Origin: VXNE01 sp965206615
Lineage (GTDB): Bacteria > Pseudomonadota > Gammaproteobacteria > Pseudomonadales > Azotimanducaceae
DNA: 64,000 nt
Direction of reading: 5' to 3'
Assembly (NCBI GenBank): GCA_965206615.1
Contig: CBDBKI010000004.1
Span: 558,001 to 622,000, forward strand
Shown: positions 61,316-64,000 of the stretch, in pieces
Position numbering within the stretch: the stretch's first letter is position 1
How the letters are laid out: every line of letters begins with the position of its first letter
Notes under the pieces: model-generated
Seen by the model: only the letters and a program-made list of their open reading frames with translations
Told to the model about the DNA's origin: nothing
Databases searched by the model: none
Made by a program: the position numbers and the translations under genes

Positions 61316-63376
61316 TCACTGATAATCCAGTTCTTCCTGATTCGCGCTGGCTGTTCGCGGACCTGAGCCACGCAACACCGATCCATCCAGGCCTTCCAGC
61401 TGCGCTCTGGGGATGGCCCAAGGTGCGCCTTTGCAGACCTGGGCGGCGACGACAGTCCCGTCAGCGATCAGTCGCAGCACGGTCATCGTACTCGTGCCGA
61501 GTAGCTCGGCGGCCTCCGTCAGCGTCAGTTCGCCCCGCTCCGCCATCTCGCCTGGCAGGTGCACGGCCACGCCGTGGGTGCTGCGGTGGCTGCGCACACG
61601 GGTCTCCGTCCAGTTGTTGCCGCGACCGGTCTTCCGGCCGAGCCGGTTGAGCATCGCGGCGATGGACCCGTCCGGCAGCTGCCGTGCGAGGGCGCGGATC
61701 AAGTCACCGGTCTCCGCGTCCGTTCCCCAGCGGTGTTGTCCCGTGCGGTTGCGCGGCACGCGCAGCGGTGTGTGGTCACCACCGCGCCAGTGAAGCAGCA
61801 GGTCGATGTGGCCGTCTTCGAGCTTGACGACGATCTCCTCGAGGATCGTGCGCAGGATGCGCTTGCGTGTCTCTGCGGTGGCGCCGGGATGCGACCACGC
61901 CGCCGGCAGATCTTCGCCCAGCGACAACAGACGCTGCTTCTCGGCGGCGGACAACGTCGAGGATCCAGCGACAGCAACGTCAGCCAGTCGCTCCTCCTGG
62001 CGGCCCACCTCGGCCAGCCGGTCGTTCCAGCGCCGCTCCAGTTCCGCTGCGACCAGCCGGTTGGCGGGGTCGACGACGTCGTACTGGCGGCGCGCGAGAT
62101 CGGCTTCATAGCGGGCCTGGGTCAGCGCCAGTTCGATCTGCCGAACCGCCTCGGTGCAGTCGGACTCGCGCGCTTCCACGGCAGCCAGCGCAGCCGGCAG
62201 GCCCAGCGGATCCAGGAGCCGCAGTACCTCGTCGGAGACCGCGGCGTCCACACGTAACCCGCCGAAGCCGATGCACCGACCGGTGCCGTGGTTGACCTGC
62301 GCGCCACGGCAGCCGTAGCGGACACAGGAGCCGCCGATGCCGCTGTAGTGGACATGCAGCCGACGACCGCAGTGGCCGCAGCGCAGCAGTCCGGCCAGCA
62401 GCGCGTCACCCCGGCGCACCGCACCCCGGACCATCTGGCCGCGGCAGTTGGCGTTGTCGGCGATCAGCCGCTGGTTCCTCTCGAACTCCTTCCACGCAAC
62501 GTAACCCTCGTGATGGTCGCGGATCAACACGTCCCAGTCATCGCGATCGCGCCGGTGGCCGCGCACGACGCGCTTGCGGCCGTTCTCGACGGTGACCCGG
62601 CTCGCCGTGCGCCCGAACGCGTAGGCGCCGGCGTAGACGGGGTTGGTCAGCATGTGGTGCGCCGTGTTGTACACCGGCGGCTTCCACTCGATGTGGCGCT
62701 CGCCGTCGGCGAACCACACGGCCGGCAGCAACACCTCCTCCTGTCGCAGCCACAGATGGACCTGGCGGATGCTGCGGAACTCCGCGAACTTGCGGAACAC
62801 CAGGCCGACGGCCTCCTGAACACGCTGGTCCGGGTCCTTGGCGATGCGATCACGGCCCACCTTGACGTAGCCCACGGCGACGGAGGTGAACAGCTCGCCG
62901 CGGGACGCCTTCAGACGCAGTGCCTCGACCGAGCGCTGGCGCAGCGTCGACAGCTCCATCTCCGATAGCGTGCCCTTCATGCCCAGCAGCAGGCGGTCGT
63001 TGGGCAGCCGCGGATCGTAGACGCCGTGTTCGTCACCCAGCAGGCAGCCGACCAGGCCGCAGAACTCCAGCAGCGTGTGCCAGTCGCGCCCGTTGCGCGC
63101 CAACCGGGACGCCTCCAGCGACAGCACGATGCCGATACGTCCCTCGCAGATCGCCACCAACAGCCGCTCGAAGCCCGGCCGCGCGGCACCGCCGCCGGAC
63201 CGGCCCAGATCCTCGTCGATCACCCTCGGCTCGCACCATCCCAGTTCGCGGGCGCGGTTCGCGAGCCCGTACTGACGGCGCCGGCTCTCGTGGTTGTGAC
63301 GCAGCTGCGTCGTCGTCGACTGCCGCACGTAGACGACGGCCTCGCGCTCTAGGTGGTCAGGTCCGATCCGACTCAT
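61316..63376 (-). CDS. large serine recombinase
   Basis: A 686-residue recombinase. The resolvase domain starts VVYVRQSTTTQLRHNHES with catalytic Ser20 and has LSLEASRLARNGRDWHTLLE and the catalytic-Arg region; a Recombinase domain with HHMLTNPVYAGAYAFGR follows, then a zinc ribbon (LLRCGHCGRRLHVHY...VRYGCRGA), a coiled-coil stretch (residues ~400-500), and a C-terminal helix-turn-helix of the excisionase/MerR type (LTLTEAAELLGTSTMTVLRLIADGTVVA). This C-terminal HTH is an addition seen in transposon-type, not phage-type, members. It appears intact. Confidence 0.93.
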   Translation of the reverse strand: MSRIGPDHLEREAVVYVRQSTTTQLRHNHESRRRQYGLANRARELGWCEPRVIDEDLGRSGGGAARPGFERLLVAICEGRIGIVLSLEASRLARNGRDWHTLLEFCGLVGCLLGDEHGVYDPRLPNDRLLLGMKGTLSEMELSTLRQRSVEALRLKASRGELFTSVAVGYVKVGRDRIAKDPDQRVQEAVGLVFRKFAEFRSIRQVHLWLRQEEVLLPAVWFADGERHIEWKPPVYNTAHHMLTNPVYAGAYAFGRTASRVTVENGRKRVVRGHRRDRDDWDVLIRDHHEGYVAWKEFERNQRLIADNANCRGQMVRGAVRRGDALLAGLLRCGHCGRRLHVHYSGIGGSCVRYGCRGAQVNHGTGRCIGFGGLRVDAAVSDEVLRLLDPLGLPAALAAVEARESDCTEAVRQIELALTQARYEADLARRQYDVVDPANRLVAAELERRWNDRLAEVGRQEERLADVAVAGSSTLSAAEKQRLLSLGEDLPAAWSHPGATAETRKRILRTILEEIVVKLEDGHIDLLLHWRGGDHTPLRVPRNRTGQHRWGTDAETGDLIRALARQLPDGSIAAMLNRLGRKTGRGNNWTETRVRSHRSTHGVAVHLPGEMAERGELTLTEAAELLGTSTMTVLRLIADGTVVAAQVCKGAPWAIPRAQLEGLDGSVLRGSGPRTASANQEELDYQ

Positions 63377-63536
63377 CGTCCGCCTCCTTGCCGACCCTGT
63401 CCTCGACCGCCGGTGCCTCCGCTGCGGCTGATTCCAGCAGCAGCCGCGCCAGCATCGGAACCAGCGCCGCCCGCATCGCGGCGGACAGTCCCGGACCGGG
63501 CTCCACCGGTTCCAGCAGATCCAGTTGCCTTCCCAT
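63357..63536 (-). CDS. small accessory protein of the serine-recombinase element
   Basis: A 59-residue acidic protein: MGRQLDLLEPVEPGPGLSA then MRAALVPMLARLLLESAAAE and an acidic tail. It overlaps the recombinase start by 20 bases and lies within the upstream DUF5372-like frame, an arrangement typical of these elements. I do not know a function; size and charge suggest a modulator of the recombinase. Confidence 0.6.
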   Translation of the reverse strand: MGRQLDLLEPVEPGPGLSAAMRAALVPMLARLLLESAAAEAPAVEDRVGKEADDESDRT

Positions 63537-63771
63537 CCCCGCCTCCTTCGTCCATGTGGGACGTTGATGGTAGGGCCGCGTCCACGACCGAGCGCAGGTC
63601 CCGTAACGCATCAAGCGCGACCCGTGGTTGGTCGCGGATCGCCATCGCCGCGGCCTCTGGAGCGAACATCCAGCACGGTACCTGCGCCAACGTGCCGTCC
63701 GGCTGGCGCACGACCAGCATCGTCGTGCCGCGCGCCCGATGCTGCCGGACCACCTCCACGGTCGAACCCAC
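63373..63771 (-). CDS. DUF5372-like small protein of the recombinase element
   Basis: A 132-codon frame starting GTG 63771. The conserved part is GSTVEVVRQHRARGTTMLVV, then LAQVPCWMFAPEAAA and ALDALRDLRSVVDAAL; just upstream in the same frame is IHYPFHPRV, matching the PFHPLxG start of DUF5372 proteins, so the true start may be about 10 codons earlier with a non-ATG codon. The last 60 codons overlap the next gene and are Gly/Arg-rich. DUF5372 genes accompany this class of serine recombinases. Confidence 0.6.
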   Translation of the reverse strand: MGSTVEVVRQHRARGTTMLVVRQPDGTLAQVPCWMFAPEAAAMAIRDQPRVALDALRDLRSVVDAALPSTSHMDEGGGDGKATGSAGTGGARSGTVRRDAGGAGSDAGAAAAGISRSGGTGGRGQGRQGGGR

Positions 63772-63844
63772 GCGCGGGTGGAACGGGTAGTGGATCTTCC
63801 TCAGGCCACCCTGTTTACGGGCAGTATGTCGCTGGTCTCCCCGG

Positions 63845-64000
63845 CGTCGGCAAGACGCATCTCGCGATCAGCCTCGCGATCGCCGCCGCCCAGTCCAGAC
63901 GCCGTGTGTACTACGGCACACTCTCAGCCCTCGTCGAGTCGCTCGCGGAGGCGAAGACGGCCGGCAACCTCGCGCGCCGGCTCAAGGTGCTGACGCACCC
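63845..64000 (+). pseudogene. istB: IstB helper ATPase, 3' part (runs off window)
   Basis: From the recombinase-element boundary the frame reads GVGKTHLAISLAIAAAQSRR then VYYGTLSALVESLAEAKTAG and RLKVLTHP, the ATPase core of IstB, continuing past the window edge. It is in register with the 5' part when 61287-63844 is removed. Confidence 0.92.

Larger units (their letters stand above)
61287..63844 (-). mobile_element. serine-recombinase element inserted in istB
   Basis: 2,558 bases with three overlapping minus-strand genes. Removing exactly 61287-63844 joins LLGPPG to VGKTHLAISL in frame, restoring IstB's Walker A (GPPGVGKT). Both ends carry a GG dinucleotide (61285-61286 and 63843-63844), as expected for a serine recombinase that cuts with a 2-base stagger; there is no longer target duplication. 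The element is compact, with no cargo beyond the recombinase and two small genes. Confidence 0.85.
59801..64000 (+). mobile_element. IS21-family insertion sequence, interrupted, running off the window
   Basis: istA and istB in tandem with the ATGA-type overlap define IS21. The left end is probably near TGTTACCGGCTACCG at 59801, since IS21 ends start with TG and carry repeated CGATCGAAAACCGCAC-type terminal boxes (one at 59836). The right end is beyond position 64000. The element is non-functional in this copy: istA has an in-frame stop and istB holds a foreign insertion. Confidence 0.75.

Overview
The window is about 64 kb of GC-rich DNA from a gammaproteobacterium. The evidence is gene order: trxA-rho, a hemCDXY cluster next to argH, lptM-lysA-dapF-xerC-HAD, porin-glnK-amtB near comM, xseB-ispA, nrdAB, and a tmRNA whose tag is ANDENYALAA. 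I cannot name the genus from sequence alone. Several single-base frameshifts in otherwise conserved genes mean either real decay or draft-quality sequence.

Layout. 1-2460: trxA tail, rho and a flavin-reductase-like gene. 2470-8299: haem genes hemY, hemX, hemD and hemC on the minus strand, with an unrelated AAA ATPase gene and repeat-rich DNA lying between hemD and hemC. 8399-14250: argH, then a plus-strand operon lptM-lysA-dapF-PIN-xerC-HAD; dapF carries a frameshift. 14257-20480: selO-thrC, then a nitrogen block (beta-barrel porin, glnK, amtB) with a very good sigma-54 promoter, plus a second PII gene. 20559-32948: a possible nuclease, comM, cytochrome c5, tRNA-Phe, an M28-like protein, the rubrerythrin/Fe-S oxidoreductase/DUF3501 operon, a MATE exporter, DoxX, a glycerate-kinase-like gene and a PepSY/response regulator/histidine kinase operon. 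32982-46177: DUF349 and CDGSH proteins, hydrolases, a decaying patch (frameshifted yrbL, truncated glycosyltransferase, a relic broken by a 7-bp duplication), a dehydrogenase, a methyltransferase, a shortened MazF-like toxin with its AbrB-type antitoxin, and hipBA. 46233-57742: nrdB-nrdA, glpK, a duplicated winged-helix protein, xseB-ispA, a LOG-family gene and a Sel1 protein.

57743-64000 is accessory DNA. It begins at the 3' end of ssrA (tmRNA), where 14 bp of the RNA's end is repeated 1.5 kb downstream. Between the repeats lie a scrap of an adenylation domain and a frameshifted AlkZ-like gene. Next comes an IS21-family element with an amber stop in istA. A 2.56-kb serine-recombinase element sits inside the Walker A motif of its istB; removing bases 61287-63844 restores istB in frame.

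Through the intergenic DNA runs a family of about seven 21-nt hairpins with a shared ACAAG loop and, mostly, a flanking CTAC (GTAG on the other strand). Their stems differ by compensating changes, like REP elements moved by RAYT transposases. Two of them supply the stop codon of the neighbouring gene. A second palindrome family abuts the stop codons of rho and amtB. I found no CRISPR array, rRNA operon or clear prophage.
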